From JANQQJ01 sp046290575 (GTDB lineage: Bacteria; Pseudomonadota; Alphaproteobacteria; SMXS01): a DNA stretch of 64,000 nt. The stretch spans positions 1 to 64,000 of the forward strand of contig JBKAGX010000008.1 of NCBI GenBank assembly GCA_046290575.1. The letters are read 5' to 3'. Shown piece after piece: positions 8,203 through 16,632 of this stretch. A model generated the notes under the pieces. The model saw only the letters and a list, made by a program, of their open reading frames with translations. It did not search any database and was not told the DNA's origin. A program made the position numbers and the translations under genes. The stretch's first letter is position 1. Each line of letters starts with the position of its first letter.

Positions 8203-8246
8203 CGTTCATGCTGAGGAGCCCGGAACGGGCGTCTCGAAGTGCGGCG
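8203..8246. repeat. REP-like intergenic repeat (TGCTGAGGAG...GTCTCGAAG type)
   Basis: The segment carries CGTTCATGCTGAGGAGCCC followed by an AACGGGCGTCTCGAAG half. This pairing of GCTGAGGAG with GTCTCGAAG is a common dispersed extragenic repeat form in proteobacterial genomes. It sits directly between the stop of the dioxygenase gene and the convergent end of the dienelactone hydrolase gene. It is a different sequence type from the elements near 10009 and 30526. Confidence 0.55.
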
Positions 8247-8256
8247 GGGCTGTGTT

Positions 8257-8991
8257 TCACCCGTTCTTCAACTGCCGCTCATACATCGCGAAAACCTTGT
8301 CCCAGACGATCTCGGCCCGGTCTTCCACATAGGCGGGGCGCTGCGGGAAGCAGAAGCCGTGCTCGGTCTTCGGGTGTACCTCGAGTTCATAGTTCACGCC
8401 CGCAGCATCCAGATGCGCCTTAAGGTCGGGGATCACATTGTCTTCAACCCAGGGGTCGTGTTCAGCAAAACCCAGATAGAGCTCGCCCTTGATGTCGGCT
8501 GCCTTGATATGCGGTGAATTGGGCTGGTCGGTGACGATCTGCACACCGTAAAGCGAGGCGGTGGCTACAATGTCATCCGGGAATTCACCGGCGGCCATCA
8601 CGACATATTGGCCGCTCATGCAGTAGCCGATGCAGCCATAAGGCCCGCGCACGGTATCATTGGCGTCCAGATAGTCGATCATGCCCTTTGTGTCGGTTTT
8701 GATCTTATCGAGATTGATCGTTTCCATGGTTTTGAGCATCAGCGGGAAGGTGGCGTCCGGGTCGGTCGCCATGTCGAATCGCAGCGTCCCCGCGCGCCAA
8801 TACATATCCGGCAGCAGGCAGAAATAGCCTTCGCCGGCGATCCGGCGCGCAAAGTCCCGCAATTCCTCGCGGATGCCCGGCGCATCCATATAGATAATAA
8901 CAGCCGGGAAGGGGCCTTCGCCTTCCGGGTGGGCGGCAAAGCACGCCATGTTGCCATCCGCGGTTTTGATATCGACGTGAAATTCTGTCAT
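8257..8991 (-). CDS. Dienelactone hydrolase family protein
   Basis: About 244 residues from the ATG at 8991, chosen over 9030 because of the GGGAG site upstream and because the family fold starts here. The alpha/beta hydrolase triad is visible: nucleophile C124 in GYCMSG, D179 in GFAEHDPWV and H211 in TEHGFCFP. The Cys nucleophile is the hallmark of dienelactone hydrolases, which open lactones during aromatic ring breakdown, although many relatives act on other esters. Convergent with the dioxygenase gene and divergent from the luciferase-like gene at 9099. Confidence 0.92.
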   Translation of the reverse strand: MTEFHVDIKTADGNMACFAAHPEGEGPFPAVIIYMDAPGIREELRDFARRIAGEGYFCLLPDMYWRAGTLRFDMATDPDATFPLMLKTMETINLDKIKTDTKGMIDYLDANDTVRGPYGCIGYCMSGQYVVMAAGEFPDDIVATASLYGVQIVTDQPNSPHIKAADIKGELYLGFAEHDPWVEDNVIPDLKAHLDAAGVNYELEVHPKTEHGFCFPQRPAYVEDRAEIVWDKVFAMYERQLKNG

Positions 8992-9098
8992 TCGGTCAAC
9001 TCCCTTGATACCGCCAATCCGGCGATGCAATCCCCAATGTGTCGGCTATAGTATCGGTCCAACGCAGAAGCGGAAGCACTTTCAGGGGAGAAATCATC

Positions 9099-9989
9099 AT
9101 GCAGCTAGGGGCTATGTTCCCGACGACCGAGATCGGCAACGATCCGGTCGCGATCAAGGATTATGCGCAAGGGGTCGAAGACCTCGGCTTCGATTACATC
9201 GTCACCATCGAACACGTCTTGCAGGTCGATCCGAAGGGCGATCCTGATGTGTTCGCGCCCTATACCATCGAAGATTCATTCCACGAGCCTTTCGTGCTGC
9301 ATGGCTTTCTGGCGGCGTGCACCGAAAAGGTCGGGCTGTCCACGGCCATTCTGATCCTGCCGCAGCGGCAGACGGTCCTGGCCGCCAAACAGGCGGCGGA
9401 GGTGGATGGCCTGTCCGGCGGCCGGCTGCGCCTGGGCATCGGCATCGGCTGGCAGGAACTGGAATACACCGCGCTCGGCGAAGAATGGACCAATCGCGGC
9501 AAGCGCTGTGAGGAACAGGTCGATCTGATGCGCAAGCTTTGGACCAACAAGGAAGTCGCCTATGAAGGCGAATATCACACGGTGCCGGAATCGGGATTCA
9601 ACCCGAATTCGGTCCAGAAACCGATCCCGATCTGGTTCGGCGGCATGGCCAAACAGGTTGCCGACCGGGTGGGGCGGATTGGCGACGGCTGGATTCCGAT
9701 CGGCACACCGCAGGACATGGCTGAACAGATCGACATCATGCATGCCGCTGCTGAGGGCGCTGGACGCGATCCCAAATCCATCGGCATTGAATCGATCACC
9801 GGCCTCGCCAGCGCCATGACGCGGGACAATCCGGGCACCATGGAGCAGGCTGTCGGCATGTCGAAGCTCTGGAAGGACGCCGGCGCCTCGCACTTCGCCT
9901 TCGGCAGCTCGATGATCGGCCTCAATGACGACATCGACGGGCATCTGAAGCTGGCCGCTGAATACAAGGAACGCATGGAAGCGCTTTAA
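9099..9989 (+). CDS. LLM-class (luciferase-like) F420-dependent-type oxidoreductase
   Basis: A 296-residue TIM-barrel oxidoreductase starting at the ATG at 9099, which has an AGGGGAG site. Hallmarks of the family are the beginning MQLGAMFPTTEIGNDP, the segment VGLSTAILILPQRQTVLAAKQAAEVDGLSGGRLRLGIGIGWQ given here only as two parts in the protein (about residues 80-125), and IPIWFGGM with a following VGRIGDGW. This fits the subgroup usually named for F420 use; flavin-dependent monooxygenases share the fold. Together with the enzyme at 6850 it points to deazaflavin chemistry, provided the organism makes F420. Confidence 0.85.
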   Translation: MQLGAMFPTTEIGNDPVAIKDYAQGVEDLGFDYIVTIEHVLQVDPKGDPDVFAPYTIEDSFHEPFVLHGFLAACTEKVGLSTAILILPQRQTVLAAKQAAEVDGLSGGRLRLGIGIGWQELEYTALGEEWTNRGKRCEEQVDLMRKLWTNKEVAYEGEYHTVPESGFNPNSVQKPIPIWFGGMAKQVADRVGRIGDGWIPIGTPQDMAEQIDIMHAAAEGAGRDPKSIGIESITGLASAMTRDNPGTMEQAVGMSKLWKDAGASHFAFGSSMIGLNDDIDGHLKLAAEYKERMEAL

Positions 9990-10008
9990 CGGAACAGCCC
10001 AAAAAAAG

Positions 10009-10080
10009 CCGTTCGTGCTGAGCTTGTCGAAGTATGAAGGGCGACCCCGTCTGCCCTTCGACAGGCTCAGGGTGAACGGG
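10009..10080. repeat. REP-like palindromic repeat, copy 1
   Basis: Two arms, CGTTCGTGCTGAGCTTGTCG at the left and CGACAGGCTCAGGGTGAACG at the right, are imperfect inverted copies separated by a short spacer with AAGGGCG. It is the TGAGCTTGTCGAAG/CTTCGACAGGCTCA family of dispersed extragenic palindromes. It lies immediately before the enoyl-CoA hydratase gene; the second copy lies immediately after that gene. Confidence 0.8.
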
Positions 10081-10106
10081 TTGCGTTGCACAAGGAGCAA
10101 GAGAAT

Positions 10107-10910
10107 ATGACCTACAACAATATGACCATCGAAAAGGACGGCCCGGTTGACTGGGTAACCTTCAACCGCCCGGACAGCCTGAACTCGCTGAGCCGGGAAT
10201 TCGTCCGCGAGCTCAACGATTATTTCGGCAAGCTGGAAACCGATTATGAGACCCGAGTGGTGGTGCTGAAAGGCGCCGGCCGGATGTTCTGCGCCGGGCT
10301 CGATATGAAGGACACGGAACGCCCCACGACGCCGCCGGAAAACGGCCCGACCGATGCGGGCATGATCAGCCAGCGGAATTTTTCGGGCATTGTCATGCGC
10401 ATGCGACGCTGTCCGCAGCCGATTATCGCGCTGATCCATGGCTATGCTGCCGGTGGCGGGTTCTCCATCGCTTTGGGCGCCGATGTGCGTATCGCCGCGG
10501 AAGGCACCAAGATGAACTGCGCCTTCATCAAGATCGGCCTATCCGGCTGTGAGATGGGGTCGAGCTATCATCTGCCGCGGCTGGTTGGTACCTCCAATGC
10601 TGCGGAATTGCTTTACACCGGGCGCTTCATTGATGCTGAAAGGGCCTTGCGGGTCGGACTCGTATCAGAGGTCGTGCCGGAGGCCGACCTGGTCGCGACC
10701 GGTAAAGCGCTGGCGGCCGATATGACGGCCACCGCGCCGCTGGGCCTGCGGCTTACCAAGGAAGCGTTCTGGGCCAATGTCGATGCCAACGATCTAAACA
10801 GCGCCATCGCGATCGAGGACCGCAACCAGATCCTGACGTCGGCCAATGGCGACGTGGCGGAGGGTATTGCCGCGTTCCTGGAGAAGCGGAAGCCCAAATA
10901 CGCGGCCTAA
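10107..10910 (+). CDS. Enoyl-CoA hydratase/isomerase family protein
   Basis: A 267-residue crotonase-fold enzyme from the ATG at 10107, preceded by AAGGAG. The oxyanion-hole segments are visible: MFCAGLDMKD (about residues 65-74) and the helix after LIHGYAAGGGFSIALGADVRIA. The second acidic region GLSGCEMGSSYHLPRLVG lies where hydratases carry their catalytic Glu residues; here a Glu is present (CEMGSSY). It most likely hydrates or isomerises an acyl-CoA in beta-oxidation. The gene is bracketed on both sides by copies of the same REP-like repeat and stands as a single transcription unit. Confidence 0.9.
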   Translation: MTYNNMTIEKDGPVDWVTFNRPDSLNSLSREFVRELNDYFGKLETDYETRVVVLKGAGRMFCAGLDMKDTERPTTPPENGPTDAGMISQRNFSGIVMRMRRCPQPIIALIHGYAAGGGFSIALGADVRIAAEGTKMNCAFIKIGLSGCEMGSSYHLPRLVGTSNAAELLYTGRFIDAERALRVGLVSEVVPEADLVATGKALAADMTATAPLGLRLTKEAFWANVDANDLNSAIAIEDRNQILTSANGDVAEGIAAFLEKRKPKYAA

Positions 10911-10917
10911 AACAAGA

Positions 10918-10994
10918 CCATCCATGCTGAGCTTGTCGAAGTATGGACGGCCGCTTGATCCCGTTCGCCCTTTGACATGCTCAGGGTGAACGGG
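10918..10994. repeat. REP-like palindromic repeat, copy 2
   Basis: This has the same arms as the element at 10009-10080 in the same orientation (TGCTGAGCTTGTCGAAG at the left, GCTCAGGGTGAACGGG at the right), with a diverged middle and a TTTGACATGC variant of the right arm. It ends just before the stop of the convergent paraoxonase-like gene and may double as a transcription terminator for both genes. Confidence 0.75.
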
Positions 10995-11006
10995 TTTGTT
11001 TCGAAG

Positions 11007-12071
11007 TTACTCCGGCAGCGTGCAATCCAGAAAATGCGGATCAAGGAACGAGCCGATCAGCATGCGGTTGCCATAGCGCGCCGCGACACTCAGGCCTGAA
11101 AGTTCCGTGCCATCGGTCGCATAGAGCGTCTCGACAACGGGCGTGTCGCCATCCCATCTGATCGCCAGGACTTTGCCGGGTGAGGGGATATCCGCGTCTG
11201 CGACATAGCGGAACAGCTGGACGATATTGGGGTGCACACCGAGCACCAAGCTGCCATCGGGCAGGCGCTCGATATTGTCAACGCCCGCGCCGGTATCGAT
11301 GCTTTGCTTGAGCGTCAGTGCGTTCGTATCAGGGTGGCGGTCATAGACGTGGACCGCGTCATCCATGGTCGAACCGATATAGATCTGTCGAGCATCGTCA
11401 CTGGCGCTGATGCCGTTGGGCAGATCCATCCCCTCAATCACGGTTTGGAAGTCCGCGCCATCATAGAAGACGATGGGCGCGCGGCTCAGGCCGAACAGAT
11501 CCTCAATCATCTTGCCATTCTCAGTCTGGGCCGCGTGGTCATTGGTGGCATAGAACGCGCCCGGGCTGATGGCGACGAGATCATTGGGGTTCATCAGGAA
11601 CTGCGGTGCCTCGGGCGTTGGATCGACAATGCGCTTTACTTCGCGCAGCGCCATGCCCAGCGCTTCATAGACGATCACCTCATGTTCGACCCGGTCGTTG
11701 CGGGCGGGATGGCTGATCACCATCAGTCGGCCGGGGCCACCGGGGCTTGCCCACAGGCTGATGCCATGCGGTTGGAAGCTGATATCTTCAAAGGGAGTGA
11801 GATTGATCGGCACGGCGTCGCTGGCATTCAGGTCATAGCCGAAGATTGCGCCTTGCCTGGTGCCATCACGCCGGTCAACGCTGGAGATATAGGCGATGCC
11901 TGTATTCTGGTCGATAGTGATGTCTTCGGAGCCGGGCACGCCCTCAATCGCGCGGCAGGTTCCGGCGAAGTCTGAGTCAACGCTGGTGTAGGCATTCAGG
12001 CGAAGCAGCACCAACAGGATGCCGGCAACGACCAAAACGAGCAGACCCAGCAGGACTTTCTTCACGCGCAT
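11007..12071 (-). CDS. Paraoxonase/arylesterase-like (PON family) beta-propeller protein
   Basis: A 354-residue protein. An uncleaved hydrophobic N-terminus (about residues 5-24) anchors it to the membrane, as in mammalian paraoxonases. The propeller blocks match the PON family: GSEDITIDQNTGIAYISS, NDLVAISPGAFYATNDH, LPNGISASDDARQIYIG and GVHPNIVQLFRY. These include Glu, Asn, Asn and Asp residues at the positions of the PON calcium site (E and D of GSEDI, N of NDL, N of TNDH, N of PNG). Paraoxonases hydrolyse lactones and aryl esters; a lactone intermediate from local catabolism or an acyl-homoserine lactone are possible substrates. The gene is divergent from the acyl-CoA dehydrogenase gene. 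Confidence 0.8.
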   Translation of the reverse strand: MRVKKVLLGLLVLVVAGILLVLLRLNAYTSVDSDFAGTCRAIEGVPGSEDITIDQNTGIAYISSVDRRDGTRQGAIFGYDLNASDAVPINLTPFEDISFQPHGISLWASPGGPGRLMVISHPARNDRVEHEVIVYEALGMALREVKRIVDPTPEAPQFLMNPNDLVAISPGAFYATNDHAAQTENGKMIEDLFGLSRAPIVFYDGADFQTVIEGMDLPNGISASDDARQIYIGSTMDDAVHVYDRHPDTNALTLKQSIDTGAGVDNIERLPDGSLVLGVHPNIVQLFRYVADADIPSPGKVLAIRWDGDTPVVETLYATDGTELSGLSVAARYGNRMLIGSFLDPHFLDCTLPE

Positions 12072-12139
12072 TCCCCTTTGTGGTGCCGTATTATCCGACG
12101 TGGTTTCATCGAGCGTTCGCAGAGTATAGGCAAAGGATC

Positions 12140-13306
12140 ATGGACTTTACACCGACGCAGGATCAGCAGGATATCCGACGCGCCATTGAGCGCCTGTGCG
12201 AACCCTATGACGATGCCTATTGGCTCAACCGTGACCGCGACGGCCAGTTTCCCGAAGATTTTGTCAAATCTGTGGTTGATGGCGGCTGGCTGGGTATCGC
12301 CATGCCTGAAGAAGTGGGCGGCAGCGGCCTGGGCATCACCGAAGCGGTGATCATGATGCACACAATCAGCCGGTCCGGCGCCGGATTCTCAGGCGCATCT
12401 GCGGTGCATATGAACATCTTCGGGCTAAACCCGATTGTCGTATTCGGTACCGAGGAACAGCGGATGCGTGTGCTACCGCCGATCATCGATGGCACCGACC
12501 GGGCGTGTTTCGCGGTTACCGAACCCGATTCAGGGCTGAACACGACGGCGATCACCACCTTCGCCAAGCGTGATGGCAATGGCTATGTGATCAATGGCAA
12601 GAAGGTATGGACCTCCACCGCGCAGACCGCCAACAAAGTGCTGATGCTGGTGCGCACGACACCGCGAGAAGAATGCACGAAATCCACGGACGGGATCAGC
12701 CTGTTCTACACGGACCTGAACCGCGACTATGTCGAGGTGCGGGAGATCGAGAAAATGGGGCGTAAAGCGGTCGACTCGAATGAACTGTTTATCGATGGAC
12801 TGCCCGTGCCGGGCGACGATCTCATTGGTGAGGAAGGCAAAGGCTTCTACTATCTGCTGCATGGCTTGAACCCGGAGCGCATGTTGCTTGGCGCTGAAGC
12901 GGTGGGCCTTGGCCAGGCCGCGCTCGCCAAGGCCGCGCACTATGCACAGGAGCGGGAAGTCTTCGACCGTCCTATCGGCAAGAACCAGGGCATTCAGCAC
13001 CCACTGGCCGCAGACTGGATGCATCTTGAAGCGGCCTTCCTGATGATCATGAAGGCCGCCGACCTCTATGACCGGGGCCAGCCTTGTGCGCCCGAGGCCA
13101 ACGCGGGCAAGTATCTGGGCGGCGAGGCGGGTTTTCAGGCCTGCCAGAACGCGGTGATGACGCATGGCGGCTATGGCTATGCCAAGGAGTTCCATGTGGA
13201 GCGTTATCTGCGCGAGAGTATGATCGGGCGCATTGCGCCAATCAGCCCACATTTGATCCTTAACTTCATCGGCGAGCGTGTACTCGATTTACCGAAGTCA
13301 TATTAA
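12140..13306 (+). CDS. Acyl-CoA dehydrogenase
   Basis: A 388-residue flavoprotein from the ATG at 12140 (MDFTPTQDQQDI, AAAGGA site). It has the full acyl-CoA dehydrogenase fold: an N-terminal helical domain, the flavin-binding middle domain (CFAVTEPDSGLNTTAITTFA then NGKKVWTSTA), and a C-terminal helical domain with HGGYGYAKEFHVERYLRE, where a Glu of this region often serves as catalytic base. It catalyses alpha,beta-dehydrogenation of an acyl-CoA and passes electrons to ETF. It is the only dehydrogenase in this subregion and precedes an ABC-type binding lipoprotein by 27 bases. Confidence 0.93.
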   Translation: MDFTPTQDQQDIRRAIERLCEPYDDAYWLNRDRDGQFPEDFVKSVVDGGWLGIAMPEEVGGSGLGITEAVIMMHTISRSGAGFSGASAVHMNIFGLNPIVVFGTEEQRMRVLPPIIDGTDRACFAVTEPDSGLNTTAITTFAKRDGNGYVINGKKVWTSTAQTANKVLMLVRTTPREECTKSTDGISLFYTDLNRDYVEVREIEKMGRKAVDSNELFIDGLPVPGDDLIGEEGKGFYYLLHGLNPERMLLGAEAVGLGQAALAKAAHYAQEREVFDRPIGKNQGIQHPLAADWMHLEAAFLMIMKAADLYDRGQPCAPEANAGKYLGGEAGFQACQNAVMTHGGYGYAKEFHVERYLRESMIGRIAPISPHLILNFIGERVLDLPKSY

Positions 13307-13333
13307 CGGCTGGTTTTTCATGAGAGGTGACTG

Positions 13334-14473
13334 ATGCAAGGGTTCCCAAAAGCGCTTGTTGGAATGGCTATGGCAACAGCACTGGTGGCGTGTGCGGAGG
13401 AACAGCTACCTGTAGAGACGGCTGATCCAGTTGTCATCGGGGCTGTTTACAACACCAGCGGTTTTCAGGCGGTGCTGGACGTTCCGTCTCTCAAGGGCGC
13501 GCAGCTGGCGGCGGCGCAACTCACTGAGGCTGGCAGGCAAGTCACCCTGGTGGCTGTTGAAGGCCAGAGCGATGCAGCGGCCTTACCCGCGTTGGTGGGC
13601 GATGCCATTATGCAGAATCAGGATATGACCGCGCTGATTGGTTTATCGGATACGGATATGGTTCTTGCGGCGGCCCCTGTTGCCATTGCGCGCGACCGGG
13701 TCTTCGTAACCAGCGGTGCGACGTCTCCGGAATTGCCGGGTCAGGTTAAGGGCGGTCTGTTTCTGGCGTGTTTTGGAGACAACGTGCAAGCTGCTGCGGC
13801 GGCTGAGTGGGCCTATGGACAAAAAGCCGCGCGGTCGGCCCTGGTCCTGTTCGATGCGGAGAAGACCTATACACGGCTGCTTCAGGGCTATTTTGTCGAC
13901 CGTTTTCGGGGGCTGGGCGGAACGATCTCGAGCGTTCAGAGCATAACCGAAGGGAGTGAGCTGCCGGATCCCGGCGATGTCGACATGATCTTCCTGAGTG
14001 TCGAGACTGCCGAAGATGCAGCACCCTGGGTTCAGCAGATCCGGGCCGCGGGTTACGCCGGACCGATTGTCGGCGGTGACGGCTATGATGCCGCATCCAT
14101 CTGGGCGGCGGAGCCAGAGATAGCCGACGTCTACTTCACAACGCATGCCTATCTGGGGGCGGACAATCCCAATCCGGCGGTTGGAGAGTTTATAGAAGCG
14201 TACGCAAAAGCGAATGATGGTGAAGCGCCGGGTTCGTTCGCCGCATTGGGCTATGATGCGGTTGGTCTGGTCGTTGCGGCTTTGGAAAAAGGCGGTATTC
14301 AGGATGTTGCCGGAGGACTTCAGGCGATTTCCGGCTATCAGGGGGTGACCGGATCGATCAGCTTTGCGGGGGTCGGGCACATTCCAACCAAGGGTGTCAC
14401 CATTCTGAAGGTCAGCGCCGGCGCGCTGGAATTTGTCGCTGAAGTGGTGCCACGGCAGGTCCCGGCACCATAA
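13334..14473 (+). CDS. Branched-chain-amino-acid-type ABC transporter substrate-binding lipoprotein
   Basis: A 379-residue periplasmic binding protein of the LivJ/AmiC type I fold. The N-terminus has a lipobox, LVAC, with the Cys at about residue 20, so it is probably a lipoprotein. The mature protein follows the family plan: VVIGAVYNTSGFQ, DALIGLSDTDMVLAAAPVA-like ligand cleft residues, VFVTSGATSPELPG, and the C-terminal YDAVGLVVAALEKG. No permease or ATPase is encoded nearby, so it is an orphan receptor here. The most likely role is capture of the hydrophobic or amide-bearing substrate of the local pathway. Confidence 0.85.
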   Translation: MQGFPKALVGMAMATALVACAEEQLPVETADPVVIGAVYNTSGFQAVLDVPSLKGAQLAAAQLTEAGRQVTLVAVEGQSDAAALPALVGDAIMQNQDMTALIGLSDTDMVLAAAPVAIARDRVFVTSGATSPELPGQVKGGLFLACFGDNVQAAAAAEWAYGQKAARSALVLFDAEKTYTRLLQGYFVDRFRGLGGTISSVQSITEGSELPDPGDVDMIFLSVETAEDAAPWVQQIRAAGYAGPIVGGDGYDAASIWAAEPEIADVYFTTHAYLGADNPNPAVGEFIEAYAKANDGEAPGSFAALGYDAVGLVVAALEKGGIQDVAGGLQAISGYQGVTGSISFAGVGHIPTKGVTILKVSAGALEFVAEVVPRQVPAP

Positions 14474-14553
14474 GGGGGCCGCAGCGGTTGCGCTGGTGAA
14501 GCCCTTGGATTAGCGTTCTCACACATCAAGCAGGTGCCTAAAAGGGGGAGACC

Positions 14554-15447
14554 ATGGCAGACGAAGAAGTTCCCGACTATCACGACACAAGCAGCCGTGC
14601 GACGCCGACCGGCGCGACCTATTGGCAGGACGACAAGAAAAAGGTGCTGCTGGTGACCCGGGGTCACCCGTTCGCGCGTGATCCGTTCTATCAAATCTTC
14701 GAGGCGAATGATCACATCGAATATTCGGCGGTCGAACATCCTGCGGCGCAGTACATGTTCAACCCGGATTTCGCGAAGAATTTCGACTGCTATGTCATGT
14801 ACGACATGCCCGGCATTCAGTTTAATCCGGGTGGCCCGCCCAGCTTTATCGATCCGCCCCAGTTTTACAAAGATGGCGTGATGGCGATGCTGGAAGAGGG
14901 CTTCCCGCTGGTCATCATGCATCATACCTGTGCGGCCTGGCCGGCATGGCCGGAATGGTCGGAAATTGTCGGCAGCCACTTCCTCTATAAGCCGATGAAG
15001 TCGCGCGGCGTCGACAAGCCGGATTCCGGCTACATCATTGATGTGCCACACACGGTTTCACCGGTTATGGACCACCCGATCACCGCAGGAATTGAACCGT
15101 TTGAACTGGTGGACGAGGTCTATCTGGCCGAGGTGTTTGAAGACTCGGTGACACCGCTGTTCACCAGCAATTACGAGTTCACAAAGGAAAACTTCTATTC
15201 GGCTGATCTGGCCCTCAAGGGTCAGATGAACTCGAATGAGGGCTGGGAGCATGACCCCGGCTCAAACATGGTCGGCTGGATCAAGACCTATAAGAACAGC
15301 CCGATTGTCTATCTGCAGTTCGGCGACGGACCGGCGACCTATGGCAATCCGGTGTTCCGCAAGATTCTGCAGCAGGCCATCGACTGGGCTTGTTCCGATG
15401 AGGCGAAAGCCTGGGCCCGTGAGCAGGCGAAACAAGCCGCAGAATAA
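14554..15447 (+). CDS. ThuA-like domain protein (copy 1)
   Basis: A 297-residue soluble protein of the ThuA-like, glutamine-amidotransferase-fold group (PF06283-type). After a polar N-terminus the core begins KKVLLVTRGHPFARDPFYQIFE, then FDCYVMYDMPGIQF, FPLVIMHHTCAAWPAWPEW, and near the end SPIVYLQFGDGPATYGNPVFRKIL. The HHTCAAW block occupies the nucleophile-elbow position of the class I amidotransferase fold. The biochemical role of the family is poorly known; some members are linked to trehalose or other glycoside use. A second member lies at 29754 beside the Rieske oxygenases, which ties the family to the catabolic genes. Confidence 0.75.
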   Translation: MADEEVPDYHDTSSRATPTGATYWQDDKKKVLLVTRGHPFARDPFYQIFEANDHIEYSAVEHPAAQYMFNPDFAKNFDCYVMYDMPGIQFNPGGPPSFIDPPQFYKDGVMAMLEEGFPLVIMHHTCAAWPAWPEWSEIVGSHFLYKPMKSRGVDKPDSGYIIDVPHTVSPVMDHPITAGIEPFELVDEVYLAEVFEDSVTPLFTSNYEFTKENFYSADLALKGQMNSNEGWEHDPGSNMVGWIKTYKNSPIVYLQFGDGPATYGNPVFRKILQQAIDWACSDEAKAWAREQAKQAAE

Positions 15448-15463
15448 CGATCGCACAGTGATC

Positions 15464-15496
15464 AAAAAAGAAGGGGCCGAAAGGCCCCTTCTTCAT
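15464..15496. terminator. Bidirectional Rho-independent terminator
   Basis: GAAGGGGCC and GGCCCCTTC pair around a GAAA tetraloop. A run of six A residues precedes the left arm and CTTCATTT follows the right arm, so it can stop transcription from both convergent genes; the minus-strand U-run is the stronger. Confidence 0.85.
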
Positions 15497-15515
15497 TTCA
15501 GGTCTGTTGTGTCGG

Positions 15516-16280
15516 CTATTGTGTTGTCATGCCGCCATCGACGGTGAACTCCGCGCCGGTGACATATTTGGATTCGTCCGACGACAGGTAGAGCACGCAA
15601 TTGGCGATGTCGGAGGCTTCGCCGACCTTGCCCATGGGGACCCGGTCCGGTCCGACCGCAACGCCGGATGGATCGCTTTCGCCGGTGGCTTCGGCTTGCA
15701 TGTTGGTCCAGATCACGCCCGGGTGGACGGAGTTGCAGCGGATGTTGTCCTTGGCGCCTTCCACGGCAATTGATTTCGACATGATCCGCACACCGCCTTT
15801 GGCCGCGCCGTAGGCGATGCAGGTGGCCATACCGATAAGCCCGGCCACCGAGGACAGGTTGACGATGGAGCCGCCGCCGGAGTCCCTCATGGCGGGCATG
15901 GCGTATTTGCAGCCCAGGAACACGCTGGTCAGATTGACCTCGATTTGTTTGTTCCAGTCGGCCAGTGTCATCTCGTCAATCGGCATCAAGACGGCGATAC
16001 CGGCATTGTTCACCAGCACGTCGAGCTTGCCATAAGTCTCGACCGTCTTGGCGATCACGTCTTTCCAGACGTCTTCTGATGTCACGTCCTGCTTCATGGA
16101 AATCGCGTCGCCACCGGCATCGCGGATGGCCTGTGCGCAGTCCTCGGACCCGGCTTCGTCAACGTCCGTCACGACCAGTTTGGCGCCTTCACGCGCGAGG
16201 GTCAGCGCGGTTGTCCGCCCCAGCCCTGGATTCGAGGCGGCCCCCGTTACGAGTGCAACCTTGCCATCCATACGTCCCAT
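15516..16280 (-). CDS. Short-chain dehydrogenase/reductase (SDR)
   Basis: A 254-residue NAD(P)(H)-dependent oxidoreductase; the start at 16280 has a GGGGGAGAGAG site. It shows the classical SDR order: nucleotide-binding TGAASNPGLG (residues 12-21), VTDVDEA selecting the adenine ribose, VNNAGIAV, NLSSVAG, and the catalytic YGAAKGG motif. Acidic Asp at the end of beta 2 favours NAD. The C-terminus ends with VTGAEFTVDGGMTTQ, as in many 3-hydroxyacyl or alcohol dehydrogenases. It stands apart from the island to its right. Confidence 0.92.
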   Translation of the reverse strand: MGRMDGKVALVTGAASNPGLGRTTALTLAREGAKLVVTDVDEAGSEDCAQAIRDAGGDAISMKQDVTSEDVWKDVIAKTVETYGKLDVLVNNAGIAVLMPIDEMTLADWNKQIEVNLTSVFLGCKYAMPAMRDSGGGSIVNLSSVAGLIGMATCIAYGAAKGGVRIMSKSIAVEGAKDNIRCNSVHPGVIWTNMQAEATGESDPSGVAVGPDRVPMGKVGEASDIANCVLYLSSDESKYVTGAEFTVDGGMTTQ

Positions 16281-16443
16281 AATCTCTCTCCCCCTGAAGT
16301 GTTGTTTGATGTGGGCGCGGAGTATGGCAACCGTAGCCACGGATTAAAAGGGTGGTGTCTCAGTTAGAAATCTGTCGGTGTTGACTCGTTTCCTATCCGG
16401 CCCACGTCTCGTGTATGCTTAGCGGAAAGCACACGGAGGTCGT

Positions 16444-16632
16444 ATGCCGCACACAATTGCATATATGCAGAATTGTCGGTTAGTTGCAGAAGAACCTTGG
16501 GAGGGCTCGTTTTCCGAAGCCCAAGACCTAGCCAAAAGCGCGGTTGATTCTGGTGAATATGACCGCGCAGAAATCCGCGATGAGACGGGGCAACTGAAAT
16601 TCCACTACCCAAGGGCCTTACGCAGTGCCTAA
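16444..16632 (+). CDS. Small protein of unknown function (island gene 1)
   Basis: A 62-residue acidic protein (MPHTIAYMQNC...PRALRSA). A GGAGG site five bases before the ATG makes it credible. No domain is recognised; the pattern of EEPWEGSFSEAQDLAKSAVDS suggests two helices. The last codons overlap the GTG that begins the next small gene by eight bases, so the two are probably coupled. Base composition is lower in G+C than the neighbouring metabolic genes, as for the rest of the 16440-18620 island. Confidence 0.6.
   Translation: MPHTIAYMQNCRLVAEEPWEGSFSEAQDLAKSAVDSGEYDRAEIRDETGQLKFHYPRALRSA

Noticed and set aside
9276..10439. 387-residue minus-strand frame through a REP-like repeat
   Set aside because: It reads antisense to two good plus-strand genes and through the palindromic repeat, giving the typical spurious TLSLSKG peptide.
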